This document shows, one piece after another, positions 34,826-46,510 of a stretch of DNA of 64,000 nt. Position 1 is the first letter of the stretch, and each line of letters starts with the position of its first letter. This DNA is from Epiperipatus broadwayi. Its lineage: Eukaryota; Onychophora; Udeonychophora; Euonychophora; Peripatidae. The DNA lies in the NCBI GenBank assembly GCA_028023455.1, contig JAQFVV010012496.1, positions 186,001 to 250,000 of the forward strand. Direction: 5' to 3'. The notes beneath the pieces were generated by a model, which was given only the letters and a program-made list of their open reading frames with translations, did not search any database and was not told the DNA's origin. The translations under genes were made by a program, and so were the position numbers.

Positions 34826-35670
34826 TTTTTATATGTAAAAGTCATAATGCAGATGGTAAAACAAATAATTTTCTTTATTTATTTCTTTTTATTTTTAACA
34901 ACAACTAAAATATATTCTCAGTAGTATTGAAACTATTTTAGTTTAACATAATTATTTTAAATCTATTTTAAATTATTTTCAACATATATGTGTTTGGGTG
35001 TATCAGTGTTTGAGAAAGTGTGGAGAGTGGTAGGTCATGTGAAAGTCTGTGCTCATAAACCCTATATATTTAAATTATTGAATAAAAAGAAATACACTAG
35101 TTCATTAGCTATGAAGTAACAAAAGTGCACACATTTGATTTTACATTTTAATGATATTTAAGTTTGACAATTTAGATAACATTGATTCTGTTACAATAAT
35201 CCATTTTTATGTGCATTTTGTCACATCATTAAACATATATTTGGCTACTAATGTAGTACATACTCGACACCATTTTGAATTTTAAAATCCACCCAAAACC
35301 ACCACTGACACACCCAAGCGATAAATGACACCGATTATCAACACATGTTTTCAAAAAATGGCGGTTACAAAATCACAAATTTCATCATTAATTAATAGTA
35401 ATTATACATAAAAAACCTTTTTGGCACATTATTTAATGCCCTTTTCAAATGTTACATATATTTTAACATTAACCACTTGTTGCAAATAGAACACCATCTA
35501 GTGTTCTATATTGTAAGTAAAATAACAACAATAACAAAATAAAATAGCAGTAAAATAAAACAAAACCTTTATATGTAATATAGGGTATATAAGCACAGAC
35601 TTTCACACCACCCACCTATCTCCACTCTATCTAATAACACTAATACACCTAAACACATATATGCTGAAAA

Positions 35671-35735
35671 GATAAATAATCACCAATATACGTATTTCAT
35701 GCTAAACGAGCAATCATCAGTTGGTCCAGACTATC
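35671..35735 (-). ncRNA. Hammerhead ribozyme, family A tandem copy 1 (core intact)
   Basis: Minus strand: inner stem I ACCAA with TTGGT, outer GATA(G) with TTATC, CTGATGA, stem II TGCT-CGTTT-AGCA, GAAA, palindromic ATACGTAT, H17 = A. Cleavage is predicted between positions 35687 and 35686. With the copy 475 nt away it would bound one complete unit. Confidence 0.75.
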
Positions 35736-36145
35736 ATCTTTATACACATATATAGTATAAGTGCTCAGATATATATTAAGATAGACTATCCTCATAGTTT
35801 AATGGACAGGCTTCAATCCACTCCACACTCCAAATCTTTAACCGTCCATCCAATTGAAAATCTGATGATGGAATGCTCAAAGGCCACCCTGAGGCCGAGA
35901 TTATTGTCACACCCATGTTGACCTAAGGTCAATCTGAACACCACATGTACAGGACATAATACATTTAATACATATGCAAAGATGGGCAGACATCTCTATA
36001 ATGTAATAACTGAAACACAGGCTTGTTATATACCTATGGCTATATATATGTAATATAGGGTATATGAGCACAGACTTTCACACCACCCACCTCTCTCCAC
36101 TCTATCTAATAACACTGATACACCTAAACACATATATGCTGAAAA

Positions 36146-36210
36146 GATAAATAATCACCAATATACGTATTTCATGCTAAACCAGCAATCATCAGTTGGT
36201 CCAAACTATC
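36146..36210 (-). ncRNA. Hammerhead ribozyme, family A tandem copy 2 (core intact)
   Basis: It has the same layout as the copy at 35671-35735, with stem II TGCTG-GTT-TAGCA and core, stem III and H17 unchanged. Predicted cleavage is between 36162 and 36161. Both ribozymes being intact, in the same orientation and exactly one unit apart is the main evidence for an RNA-circle or monomer-releasing element. Confidence 0.75.
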
Positions 36211-36404
36211 ATCTTTACACACAAATATAGTATAAGTGCTCAGATATATATTAAGATAGACTATCCTCATAGTTTAATGGACAGGCTTCAATCCACTCCA
36301 CACTCCAACTCTTCAGCCGTCCATCTAATTGAAAATCTAATATAACTTCAAAAAATTGACTATATAACATAACAATATACAGAATAAATAGTCCTATACA
36401 TGAC

Positions 36405-36755
36405 AGGTCAGAGTGACTTGAGATCAACATGGGTATGGCAATAGTATTGGCATCATGATGGGATTTGGGCTTTCCATCATCAGATTTTCAATGATATGGA
36501 TGACTGAAAAGTTGGAGGTTGGAGTAGATTGAAGCTTGTCCATTAAAGTGTGAAGATTTGCTATCTTAATATAAAACTGAGCACTGGGAGATGATAATTT
36601 GGACTAACTGATGATTGTTGGTTTAGCACGAAATATGTATATTGGTGATTATTTATCTTTTCTACATGTGTGTGGTCATGTGTATCAGTTGTATGAGATA
36701 GTGTGGATAGTCGAAAGGTGCTTGAAAGTCTGAGTTCAAATCCCCTATATTTATA
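36405..36755 (+). repeat. Family B single arm
   Basis: A plus-oriented half element: ggtcagagtgacttgagatc, ggatttgggctttccatcat, gaagcttgtccattaaagtg, the hammerhead, then gtgtgtggtcatgtgtatc and tctgagttcaaatccccta. There is no mirrored arm. It follows the A tandem after about 65 bp. Confidence 0.8.
36593..36657 (+). ncRNA. Hammerhead ribozyme, family B (core intact)
   Basis: Stem I inner ACTAA with TTGGT (one G-U), outer GATAA with TTATC, CTGATGA, stem II TGTTG-GTT-TAGCA with a U/C mismatch next to the core, GAAA, ATATGTAT and H17 = A. All core bases are kept. The mismatch at the first stem II pair is a weak point. Confidence 0.65.
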
Positions 36756-36829
36756 ATAAATAGTTACATAAATCAATGATATAATATAAAAAATATCTTT
36801 ACATAACAGCAATAAAATTGTAAGAGTAG

Positions 36830-39370
36830 ATTACAATCCTATTGAAACCAGTCTTTATTTATCCATATCACCCAATCAAACCCATTTAAAACTTAGCTAA
36901 CAGATGATTGAATATGAACTATCATTTTTTTGTGTAAACATACATATATGTAGATACCTGACAAATGTTTGCTTTATTAAGTACCAAATTAAACAAACGT
37001 CACAATGAACTAATTTCCCTTGTTTAATGAGAAATAAAAACCCAGTTAAAGAAATTCTTCATATATATATATATATTGTACCGAGATATATTAGGAAGGT
37101 TAGGTAGAATATATATATATATATATACTAACAATGAGTTATTAAACAATGTGCTGTATGTCATGAATAAAGACTTAGACTTAGTAGACATAGTAATGAC
37201 CTAATGCTAAGCCAATCTTTAGGCAAACAAACATGGAAGATAAAAGTAGAATTCTATTTCATAATTTTATTTTTTAATATAATATAATACACACAACAAT
37301 AGACAGCTACAGCAATGAAAAATGAAATGGAAATGCTAGTATATTAAATACAGGAAACTAAGTAGGGTATAAAAGCAAACCTAGTTCATTTCTGTTATCT
37401 TTTGTTATTTTGCAAATGATACGATAACTTACAAAGCCAACTTTTAAAGATTGAATGTTCAATTCCAAGAGAGAATGGATGACTTGTTTGAGCATTCCAG
37501 ATTATCTGTATAATCTTTGTGTGGCAAAATTATATAAAAAATTATAACTGACATTTAAACAGAGAAAAGTTTGATAAATTCACACAGTTAGACAAAGGAA
37601 CTAAACTGATTTTAAATTGATATTTAAAAATAAAAACTGTGCTACTATTCAAACATGGAGAAATAAATAATAAAACATCACCAGCATATATATATAAATG
37701 ATGAAGTAACCTTTTTCTTATATAAGCCATTAAATACCAAATAATATTCATTAAGGCTGTAGCCTCAAGCACATGCATATAAAATGCAATAGTAGGGACC
37801 TCTACAGGTCTTAAAACCACAATCTATTATGAACTGCTGTGTAATGTATTCTGGCTAAATTAACATTGCCGTAGGACTGGAGTGCTACAGACATACCATA
37901 GGAGTATGATGATTTGATCTACTTGCCTATATAATGTCTAAAGATACATCAAATGTGCTACTGCCTAAAATGAATCCAGAAGGGAAGCAACTTCAGAAAA
38001 TGGAAAGAACATTATTTCAAGTGCATTGCTGAGGAATTCTAACAAGTAATGAATGACTTACCAAAGAAGGTTGATCTGAAAAGAGATAGACTGTATCCAT
38101 AAGACATTATTGCCAAACTCAAGGACATTAACCAAGATGAACTAATGAACATTATGATTTATTATGTATTATTTTTCTTTATATATGTTTGTTAAATTCT
38201 AGTTTTAGTTTTATCCCCATACTTGGAAGCTTAAATTTGTTGATAACTTCGAAGAGTCCACTATGATTGAAAGAGACGAAGTGAAGCGGGGGGGGATTAT
38301 TAACTTAGACAAAAAAAATTATGTTAAATAAAGTTTAGGTCAGTTTTCTCTCTGTAGTGACTTGATATTTGATCATCACCATTATTATATAGAATGAGGT
38401 AAGATTTTTGATACTATTCCATATTAAGCACATATACTACTACAGGACAGAATTTGTGTTTTATTTTTTCCTCATTAACTAACAATTATTTGTTTATTTT
38501 TTTAGTATGAATGATAATCTTCTACTATGGATGCTCTTTCCTATCAACTTTAGGGAAATGTACATAGGGGTGGCAAAGAAGATGGAACATCAATAAATGG
38601 AATTGAATGATGAAACTATTATGGATATACTCATATAATATAAATTAGTTAACTAGCTTTGTGGTCAATTTAATAAAAAAAATATTTTGCTTTGTAAATA
38701 ATTAGTGCCTTGTTATGTACTTCTACCATGGGTAAAGATAGGTCTAGTGAACACATTTAATCATTTATATGGTAGAAATGCATTCTTGACACACACAATT
38801 ATATCTTTATCATGTTAAGAAGTTTTGAATTTTCATTTTGTTATTAAATAAACATTGTTAACTTGATTTATATTACATTGGTCTTTAGTTTCATTCATTC
38901 ATCAACTTATAACCAGATATATACACATAAACACACATTTCATTCTTACATAATAATGTAGTAATATGTTTGGATGGATCTTTAAATCAATTGGAATCTG
39001 TATAGAGGTGTGATAGTTGCTATTTTGTGTAAATTCATCCCTGAAGTGAGTCAAAGAAAGAATTCTCCTTAAGTTTGAATACTGAGGTGTAATGGAATCC
39101 AAAAGAGAAATGAGTTATGAATGAACTAGCCTAAATTGTATCTAAATTTAATGTGTAAACCCAGAGCTAGCCCATTGGAGATGGATATGATCTTTGGTTA
39201 GGTACTTCATTGTGTCAGTCACAGCATTCTACCAGAAGAGCCTGGGTTTGATCATAGTGAGATGCATTCCTCTTCTGGTGAAAAACCTGGACCATTACAA
39301 TATATATAATAATAATCATACACTTAAAAGCTCTGTAGAGCACAATGTAGATCATAATTGTAAATTAGTT
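36830..39370. other. AT-rich stretch, no gene supported
   Basis: Contains (TA)n runs at about 37062-37130, a G-run at 38289-38297, and a short inverted repeat ccagaagag/ctcttctgg at 39231-39278. The patch at 37970-38150 (aatccagaagggaagcaactt, gaacattatttcaagtgcatt) reads weakly like a decayed retroelement but I cannot place it. Confidence 0.4.
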
Positions 39371-39904
39371 GAAGCACACTGAAAAGGGCAAAAATTAATA
39401 TTTGCCAAAAAGATCTTTTATGTGTATGATTATTATTATATATTTTATTGCTGGTATATAAAGATATTTTATATTGTTGATTTATTTAAATATATGTAAA
39501 AGCAGCATAATAGACTAAACTTTTTTCATTTTTGATGAGAATAAATAATACATACCTTATACAATTTTATATACAGTATCTTATACAATTTTCCATTGGT
39601 TTTTAATTGACCAGTTGCTAACTAAATTTATTGAAGTTTCATAAATATTCATACAATTATTTAAGTTATGCTTAATGTAATATGTTTCATATATTTGTTT
39701 TCTTTTGAATTTTTAATGTAATTTAAAGATTTAATATTTTTATAGTATCTATTTTATTTCCATGTATAAAATAGATTTATCATCTCACCTATTAATTGCA
39801 TTATTATGTTCTTTGGCTCTTACTTTTAAGTGTTTCCCTGTCTGTCCATAGTAAATCATATCGCCAAGATTACAATTAATATTATATATAATACCGTTTT
39901 TGTT

Positions 39905-40340
39905 ATTTATGTTTCAAAGCAAAACTTTATTGAGTCTAAAAGGTTACAGAGTCACATCTAGTAACATATTGATTTGTTACAATTGCAAAACAAATTACAA
40001 TTATGCACGGAGACCAATTAAGACATCTTTTCAGTACACAGGTCTTTATCATTTCTGCATAATTTTGTTTGTTTTAGAATCTGGTTTTCTATTCACTTCA
40101 GTTTATGCTTTAAAGTTGAATATTGCTGATGTTGAAAGTGTCACCATTTATAATATTGGACTTATCTTTCATAGACTGGATCTTGGTTTCAAGAGTGACC
40201 ATGTGGTTGAGCTAGGATGCTGTCTCTTTTTCTGAATAGTTATAATTTTATTGAGTATGTTGCTGGGTGGTGTCGAGGGTTATTGGCAAGAGCAAAAGTG
40301 CATCTGGTGCACCAGTAGGCATAAAGGTTGTATGTTGCTG
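39905..40340. other. Unassigned insertion inside the PLE
   Basis: This GC-richer block separates the PLE linker from its GIY-YIG part and does not continue either frame. It includes gtgcatctggtgcaccagta. The plus-strand frame of about 111 codons has no recognisable domain. It may be another decayed element. Confidence 0.35.
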
Positions 40341-40967
40341 CACATATATTGTCTCTTAATTTATAATTATCTATTAGTTTAACCAGACTGTTCTATTTGA
40401 TTATTCAATATTTATATACTTATCAATATTATTTTAGTTTTTATTAATGCATTATAAATTTTGGGATAGTACAAATGTTTGATCCATTTCTTATTTAAAA
40501 TATTGTTTACTATCATCATTATAATCATTTGGCCTAGAAATATTATTGTTTAATATAGATTTTTTAAAATTAAAAATATATTTTCAATAATTTTTGGATT
40601 AAATCTGTAAACTTTATATAATTTAATAAAGGACATTTTTCTACTTTACAGACTTTTTTGTACCAAGTCTGAGTTCAAACCCCCTATATAATAATTTAAT
40701 AAACTGATTCTTTTGTAAATCAGTTATAATTTTATCTGAATTATATTTATCATTTTTGCACTTAAAATATTTAATAACTGCCAACTTTGGTATCCATGAT
40801 TATTTTTACTTAATTTGTTTTTTTTAATAAAATGTTTTAACATAATTTTATTATTTATGTAAATTTCTGTATCTAAATATTTAATGTTATCTTCAAATTC
40901 CACTTTTAATAAATTTAATACACGATTTTTTTCTATAGTACAAGCTTTTTCATATCTGCACTCCAAT

Positions 40968-41290
40968 ATGTAATATATAGGGGGTTTGAACTTAGACTTT
41001 CCACGATCCTCAACTATCCATGCTATCTCATACTGCTGACACACTTGATTACACACATGTTGAAAAAATAAATAATCACCAATATACATATTTTGTGCTA
41101 AATCAGCACTCATAAGCTGAGCATTGATTGTATATATGTACGGAGATGATAATCTGGACCAACTGATGAGTGCTGGTTTAGCACAAAATACATATATTGG
41201 TGATTATTTATCTTGTCTACATGTGTATGATCAAGTGTGTCAGCAGTATGAGATAGCATGGATAGTTGAGGGTCGTGTGAAAGTTTAATA
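40968..41290. repeat. Family B fold-back nested in the PLE
   Basis: Arms 40975-41115 and 41115-41285 mirror each other with almost no spacer (the turn is at gctgagc). It interrupts the PLE between the RT motif C region (KFIKL) and the following CRYEKACTIEK segment. A fragment of B end (gtctgagttcaaaccccctata) also lies at 40667-40690. Confidence 0.75.
41148..41212 (+). ncRNA. Hammerhead remnant, family B (G12 lost)
   Basis: CTGATGA and a paired stem II (GTGCTG-GTT-TAGCAC, one G-U) are kept, but GAAA reads AAAA. Stem III ATACATAT and TTGGTG follow. Predicted inactive through loss of G12. Confidence 0.65.
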
Positions 41291-41769
41291 AATTTAATAT
41301 TATTATTAAAATCATTATAAATAATATTCATTTCTCTTTTGCTACCACTAATTAGAATATCACCAACATATCTAAAATAATGCATTATTTTTTGACTAAT
41401 TATTCTTTTTTAAATTATAGTGGTTTCTAACTAATTTATACATATGAAGAACATTAAACCACTAATAGCATAACCCATGACTCATCCCTTATGTATATGC
41501 ATAAACCGTAACCCATCCCTTATTTATATTCCAAAATTTATTATTATATTTAAAATACAAACTGTTATGTATTAATGTTAAACTCCTATAATATTTATTA
41601 TGTTTATATTATTTATATATTGATTTAGATTTTTTATTAATATTTGTATAATTTTAAGCCTTGGATTATTTGGATATATTTGTTCACTATCCTTTGTAAA
41701 AATACTTTCGTTCCTATTTAATTTTTATATTATTTAATTTATTGATATATTACTATATGGTTTTTAATA

Positions 41770-42420
41770 TTAGAGTACAAATATAATTTAATACTTGGAA
41801 ATTAGATGTTTTTGTAGAGGATTTGAACACAGACTTTCAAGAACACTTCAGTTATCGACTGTATTTCATACAACCAATGCACATGACCACACACACACGA
41901 AAAATATAAATGATCTCCAATATAAATATTTTGTGCTGCTTGAAAGCCTGTGTTCAAATCTTCTACAATTACATCTAATTCCTAAATATATTAAATTATA
42001 CTTGTATTCTAATATTATCCATTCAGCCTGTATTTTGCCTATCCCTCTTATGTGTATTTAAATGGGCAAAGTCAGAGTGACTGAAGGTCAACATGGGCAT
42101 CACAATAATATTGGCATCAACAAAGTATTTGGGCAATCCATTTTCAGATTTTCAATGGTACAAATGGTTGACGATTTGGAAGGTGGAGTAGATTGAAATC
42201 TGTCCATTAAAGTTTGAAGATTTGCTATCTTAATATAAACCGAACACTGATTATGTATGTGTGGGGAAGATAATGATATGGACCACTGATGAGTATTGGT
42301 TCAGCACGAAATACTAATATCGGAGATCACCTATTTTTTTCACGGTGTGTGGCTATGTGTATCGGTTGTATGGAATAGAGTCGATATCTGAAGGTTGCTT
42401 CCACACTATATGATTTTTAT
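41770..42420. repeat. Family B element flanked by PLE sequence
   Basis: A small mirrored unit (41770-42010) carries B ends gaggatttgaacacag and ctgtgttcaaatc. Beyond them, PLE upstream sequence (aaattagatg, ttaaattatactt) is also mirrored. A second, plus-oriented B arm follows at 42065-42420 with an intact-core ribozyme. The minus-strand path from the B end directly into the PLE RT frame suggests that B is the PLE terminal repeat. Confidence 0.65.
42269..42330 (+). ncRNA. Hammerhead ribozyme, family B (core present, stems weakened)
   Basis: CTGATGA, GAAA, ATACTAAT and H17 = A are present. Stem II GTATTG with CAGCAC has one A/C mismatch. Stem I has lost one A before C3 and has TCGGA instead of TTGGA, so pairing next to the cleavage site is doubtful. 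Confidence 0.5.
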
Positions 42421-43129
42421 TATTTATTATAATTTATATGAAAGAATAATATAATGAATTTTATTAATTTCCATTTTTGATAATAATGTAAAAAAAAAAT
42501 TTTCCCAAGTTTAAAAAAAAATATTGATGTTATGAATTAAAATAAATGTTTGTGGAGAGGTAATTTTGATCCGATAATATCAAGAATGTTTTTAATGCTG
42601 AAGAAAAAGTTATTATTTTAACTTTTAGTAGATTTTCATAAAAAAAAGTATTTATTTATATTTTTTATTTAGTTATACAGCGTATTTTTGTTTTAAATTA
42701 AACAGAAAATCTTTCCATGTATTATATTATTTCTTATTTCGAAAGTAACCTTTATTAAATAAAAGATTATTTATTATTATTTCAGTATAAAATCAATGCC
42801 TTTTGTGTTGTATGTAGATAGACAGGCAGAAGATTTATTTATGAGTATATGCTTAAAAAAGATTTATTTTTACCAGGGCAAAGCCTCTCTAATAATCACG
42901 CTAAAATAATTGGGACAGAAAAGGCAATGTTCATTAGATTTGCCAAATTGCTTATAATGAGGATTGGATTAATTACGTTCTTTGTTTTTATCTTTTAGCT
43001 AAGAATAAGTATATATACACGCATATGTGTGTGTCTAAAATTAACTAATTCTACTTTTAAATATCGGCCATTATAATATTAAGTAGTTATACTTCTTAAC
43101 ATTTTTTATAAGTATATATACACAAACAT

Positions 43130-43190
43130 AGTCGGCGTAAGCGGACCTGCAGTCGCCGGACCGCGAAGTACATATAAATATTATCAAACG
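43130..43190. other. Short GC-rich, CpG-dense patch
   Basis: agtcggcgtaagcggacc and gtcgccggaccgcgaag stand out sharply from AT-rich flanks. GTCGGCG can pair with CGCCGGAC with one bulge. It could be a fragment of a GC-rich mobile element or a structured RNA; no homology within the window. Confidence 0.3.
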
Positions 43191-43626
43191 ATCATTGACG
43201 ACCAGGCTAAATGTAAATGTGGTTTTATAGAAAACTTTACTCAACTGTAAAAGAATAGCTATGTCAGTAACTGTCGAGTCTTAGACAGAGACATCGCTAT
43301 ATATGACATTAATAAGTGAATTAGAAAACTGATTTGCGCGTCCTGGGTAAATAATTAATTATATTCTATTGTGCAGATTTGTGCGAATTAGCACTTTAGA
43401 ACAATTAATTAAAATAGAAAAAAGTTAATTTATAAATATTTTATTGTGAATTAAATAAAAATTGAAAATTATACTTTAGTTATAAATAAACCGCCGATGC
43501 TATTCGTTTCGTAACTGATAGAATTTTAATACCGTATATTAAATTCATTAATTAGAACGTTTTCACGGTAAAATGTTTATTAAAAAAATAATAATAAAAA
43601 TTAAACAATTTTAGTTCTAATTATAA

Positions 43627-43850
43627 TATTATAAATATATTTTATATACCTGGAGTCTTGATGTAATATAGGGGATTCGAATACAGACTTTAGCCATCCG
43701 CTCTATAATCATACAAGCGATAAACATGACCACACACACGTGAAAAAGATAAACGATCTACTTTTTTTTCGCATGTGTGTGGTCATGTATATCGATTGTA
43801 TGAGAGAATGGCTGAAGGAAGCATAAAAGTCTGTGTTCAAATCCTCTATA
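43627..43850. mobile_element. Short family B fold-back with 16-bp target duplication
   Basis: The element is framed by TTAGTTCTAATTATAA at 43611-43626 and again at 43851-43866, a perfect direct repeat. Within it, B ends (gtaatataggggattcgaa, tctgtgttcaaatcctctat) form mirrored arms around 43760-43770. The ribozyme region is missing. The left 45 bp (atattataaatat, tatacctggagtcttga) is not mirrored, as would be seen for a 3' or 5' extension. Confidence 0.7.
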
Positions 43851-44222
43851 TTAGTTCTAATTATAAAACATGAAAAAGAGCAAAAAAAGATCCGGTTCAC
43901 AAAATCTCAAACTATATCTGCAAAAGAAGCACTCATAAAAATCATGCCGGCCGCTTTTTAATTTTATTTAAAAAAATTTATTGGGGAGAGGGGTGCTAAA
44001 TTCGACTTTGCAGGTGAACTACGACCAGCCTAGGGCTATCACTCCACACAAATAGATACAAAAAATGAAAATATTCTCAATATAAATGTTTGAGTTTTTG
44101 GTTCACAGGTATATTTAAAGATAAGTCCTATTATTAGTAGTTGTTTGCGATTATCCCTCTTTTAATCTTTTGTGATATGACATAACATAAATACAATATT
44201 TCTCAACTAAAACTATATATAT

Positions 44223-44333
44223 AGTCAAGCGTTGTTAGCCGAGAAGTCAGCGCATCCGCCTTGCAAGCAAGTAGTTGGTTGTAGACGGTTGTGGGTTCGC
44301 CTCCCGGCAGATGCTATGACATATGAAAAAAAA
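44223..44333 (+). mobile_element. tRNA-derived SINE, copy 4
   Basis: gtcaagcgttgttagccgag, a cttgcaagcaagtagttgg variable arm insertion, gtgggttcgcctcccgg (box B) and cagatgctatgacatatg lead into an A-run. It belongs to the subtype with the longer variable arm (also 50151 and 50401). The flanks are (TA)n-rich, so the target duplication is ambiguous. Confidence 0.85.
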
Positions 44334-45009
44334 CCTTTATATATAAGCTAGCTTTTTTAAATAGATATATATTCATTTAAGAAAAAGTCTAGAAAAAGGA
44401 TGAGAGAGAAATGAATGGATGAGAACAGTTATTCCTGGATTTAAATTACATTGTTATATGAAAAAGGGATATATTTTTAACAGTACTTAGAAGTCTAACA
44501 GAATATGACAAAAATAATTAATAAAGATATAAAACGCTAATAACATTATTTTCAGCATCTCTTAAACATTTATTTGACGTTTATAAGGACGTAGAACGAA
44601 ATATAAAATTGCTAGTGACAGAAAAATCTTGTAGACGTTATAAATGAAAGACACATGCAAACAACTTGGATCTATTTTCTGGAGATGAAAAACATTATAT
44701 CAATAAAAAAGATTTAATGAGCTTAATAATGAGCTAACTGTAAATATTAAACATCGGAAATATTTGGGAAATTAGATATGCTTGTTGTAAGAATAAATTC
44801 GGAAACTGAGAACAAATATTGAAATTTAACTCAATTAAAACTCAAATAAAATACATTTTATTAAATTTCCGACTAACTTAACTATAAAAATAACATACGT
44901 ATTTATGTAAATAATTTTATTACCTAATTTGATTTAAAACTGATATTCATAAATTCTTTTTTAAAATAAAATAGCCAACATGAAAAGAAAGTAGTAATTT
45001 TGACAATAT

Positions 45010-45310
45010 TATTTTATCTATTGTTAATATCTTTACACATATCTATCTACCTGTACGTCCGTCTGTTTATTTAACTATCTATCTACCTACTACCTACTTG
45101 TTAGTATTCCAACCGACTTATCTATCTTTTTACTTCCATGTCTGACTTCTTTATCTATTTTTCTTCCAATCATTTTTTATACTTTTTTTTTTCTATTTGA
45201 ATGCCTATCGACCTATCCTTACGATTACCTATCAGATATATTGGTTATCTGTTTATCTACCTATCTTTGAATCTATTCACCTTAAAATTCTTCTTATCTA
45301 CCTATTTAAA
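45010..45310. repeat. Degenerate CTAT/CTAC tetranucleotide tract
   Basis: Runs of ctatctacctgt-like tetramers, broken by point changes and TTTA stretches, extend over about 300 bp. An open plus-strand frame here is a by-product of the repeat. Confidence 0.7.
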
Positions 45311-45979
45311 TATCTGCTTTTTACTGATTACTATATCATTTTCTCCCCCTCTTTATTATCTCATGTCTGTCTACTAATCGAGAGCTTTTCGAGACATCCA
45401 AAAATCTTATCAAATTGAGCCGCAAAAATAAATTTCAAATTTTTAAAACTTACAAATAGATAATTAGATTTATTATATATATTTATTAAATTTTATTGTG
45501 AAAAATTATATATTAAGCTATATAACAGTGAACTAATTAATCACTCGATTTTATGATTGTCTGTCTTAGCATTATAAACAGCACTCTTACTTGTGCAATT
45601 TAATTAATAGTTTTGTAAAGAGATATTAATGCATTTAATAATTCTTCAGGAAAAGTTTAACCCTGAGATGGATAAGTGGCTAATAAAAATATAATGTATT
45701 TATGGAGGTCAGTCAGTCAAAGGCAATAAAAATACAAAGAGCCCAAGTTTCAAGTGCTAATGCCTGGCAATGCCTTATATTTCACCAGAACCAAAACATC
45801 CATATCGTTTTCAACCCCAGGTGGCAGAAAATGCCACATAAAAAAATCGTAAATATAGTGCTTCTTAATTACAATATGGATATGTATTCTTATATAATAA
45901 TCCACACAAGTTAATGTGTGTAATCAGCCGGAAACAACTGTAAAATGATTGTATGAAACATAAAAACATAGTCATTTAA

Positions 45980-46510
45980 ATACTGTGTGGAGAGTGGGGG
46001 ATCATGTGAAAGTCTGTGCTCATATACCCTTTATATTACATATATAAACACAAGTATATAATAAGCCTGTGTGTTTCAGTTATTACATAGTAGAGATGTC
46101 TGTCCATCCCTTATATATGTATTAAATGGATTATGTCCTGTACACGAAGGGTCAGATTGACCTTAGGTCAACATGGGTATGACAAGAATCTCAGCCTCAG
46201 GGTGGCCTTTGAGCATTTCCATCATCAGATTTTCAATTGGTAGGACGGTTGAAGAGTTGGAGTGTGGAGTGGATTGAAGCCTGTCCATTAAAGTATATTG
46301 GCTATCATAATATATATCTGAGCACTTGTAGCATATATGTGTAGAAATAGTAATCTGGACCAACTGATGATTGATGGTTTAGCATGGAATACATATATTG
46401 ATGATTATTTATTTTTTCAACATATGTATGTTCAAGTGTATCAGTGTTATGAGATAGTGTGGAGGGTGGTGGGGCATGTGAAAGTCTGTGTTCATATGCC
46501 CTATATATTA
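45980..46510 (+). repeat. Family A unit plus tail of a preceding unit
   Basis: gtggagagtgggggatcatg, tctgtgctcatataccctt (the end of one unit) is followed by a next unit in the same orientation: ataataagcctgtgtgtttc, gagatgtctgtccatccctt, ttgaccttaggtcaacatgg, then the arm and hammerhead, ending gttcatatgccctatat. So this is also a head-to-tail arrangement, opposite in strand to the tandem at 35.6 kb. Confidence 0.8.
46348..46412 (+). ncRNA. Hammerhead remnant, family A (A13 changed)
   Basis: CTGATGA is kept. GAAA is GGAA, stem II TGATG-GTT-TAGCA is weakened, and stem III is ATACATAT. The altered A13 breaks the tandem G-A pairs of the core, so activity is unlikely. Confidence 0.6.

Larger units (their letters stand above)
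35575..36340 (-). repeat. Family A head-to-tail tandem, unit 475 bp
   Basis: gtaatatagggtatat(a/g)agcacagac opens both units (35575 and about 36050), and the internal text (hammerhead, cctcatagtttaatggacag, aattgaaaatct) repeats with an offset of exactly 475 bp at the ribozyme. The first unit is complete and also contains acaggacataatacatttaa, gggcagacatctctataatg and aactgaaacacaggcttg. The second is cut short near 36340. It is the only full-length A unit in the window and lacks any reading frame. Confidence 0.85.
39690..41790 (-). pseudogene. Penelope-like retroelement (RT plus GIY-YIG), broken
   Basis: Read on the minus strand, 41580-41300 gives KYNNKFWNIN, then VMGYAISGLM (reverse transcriptase motif B region) and, after two in-frame stops, FRYVGDILISGSKREM. 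This matches the PLE motif C (RYVDD) with the first Asp replaced by Gly. After a nested family B element, 41000-40730 continues with FEDNIKYLDTEIYINN, the usual stretch after the palm. Farther on, 39890-39780 gives NGIIYNINCN, MIYYGQTGKHLKVRAKEH, a GIY-YIG nuclease core with the conserved Arg and EH. This domain order is diagnostic for PLEs. Stops, frameshifts and an insertion at about 39905-40340 make it non-functional. Confidence 0.75.

Noticed and set aside
39900-40235. 111-codon open frame, plus strand
   Set aside because: It lies in an insertion within the PLE and shows no recognisable domain; kept only as an unassigned block.
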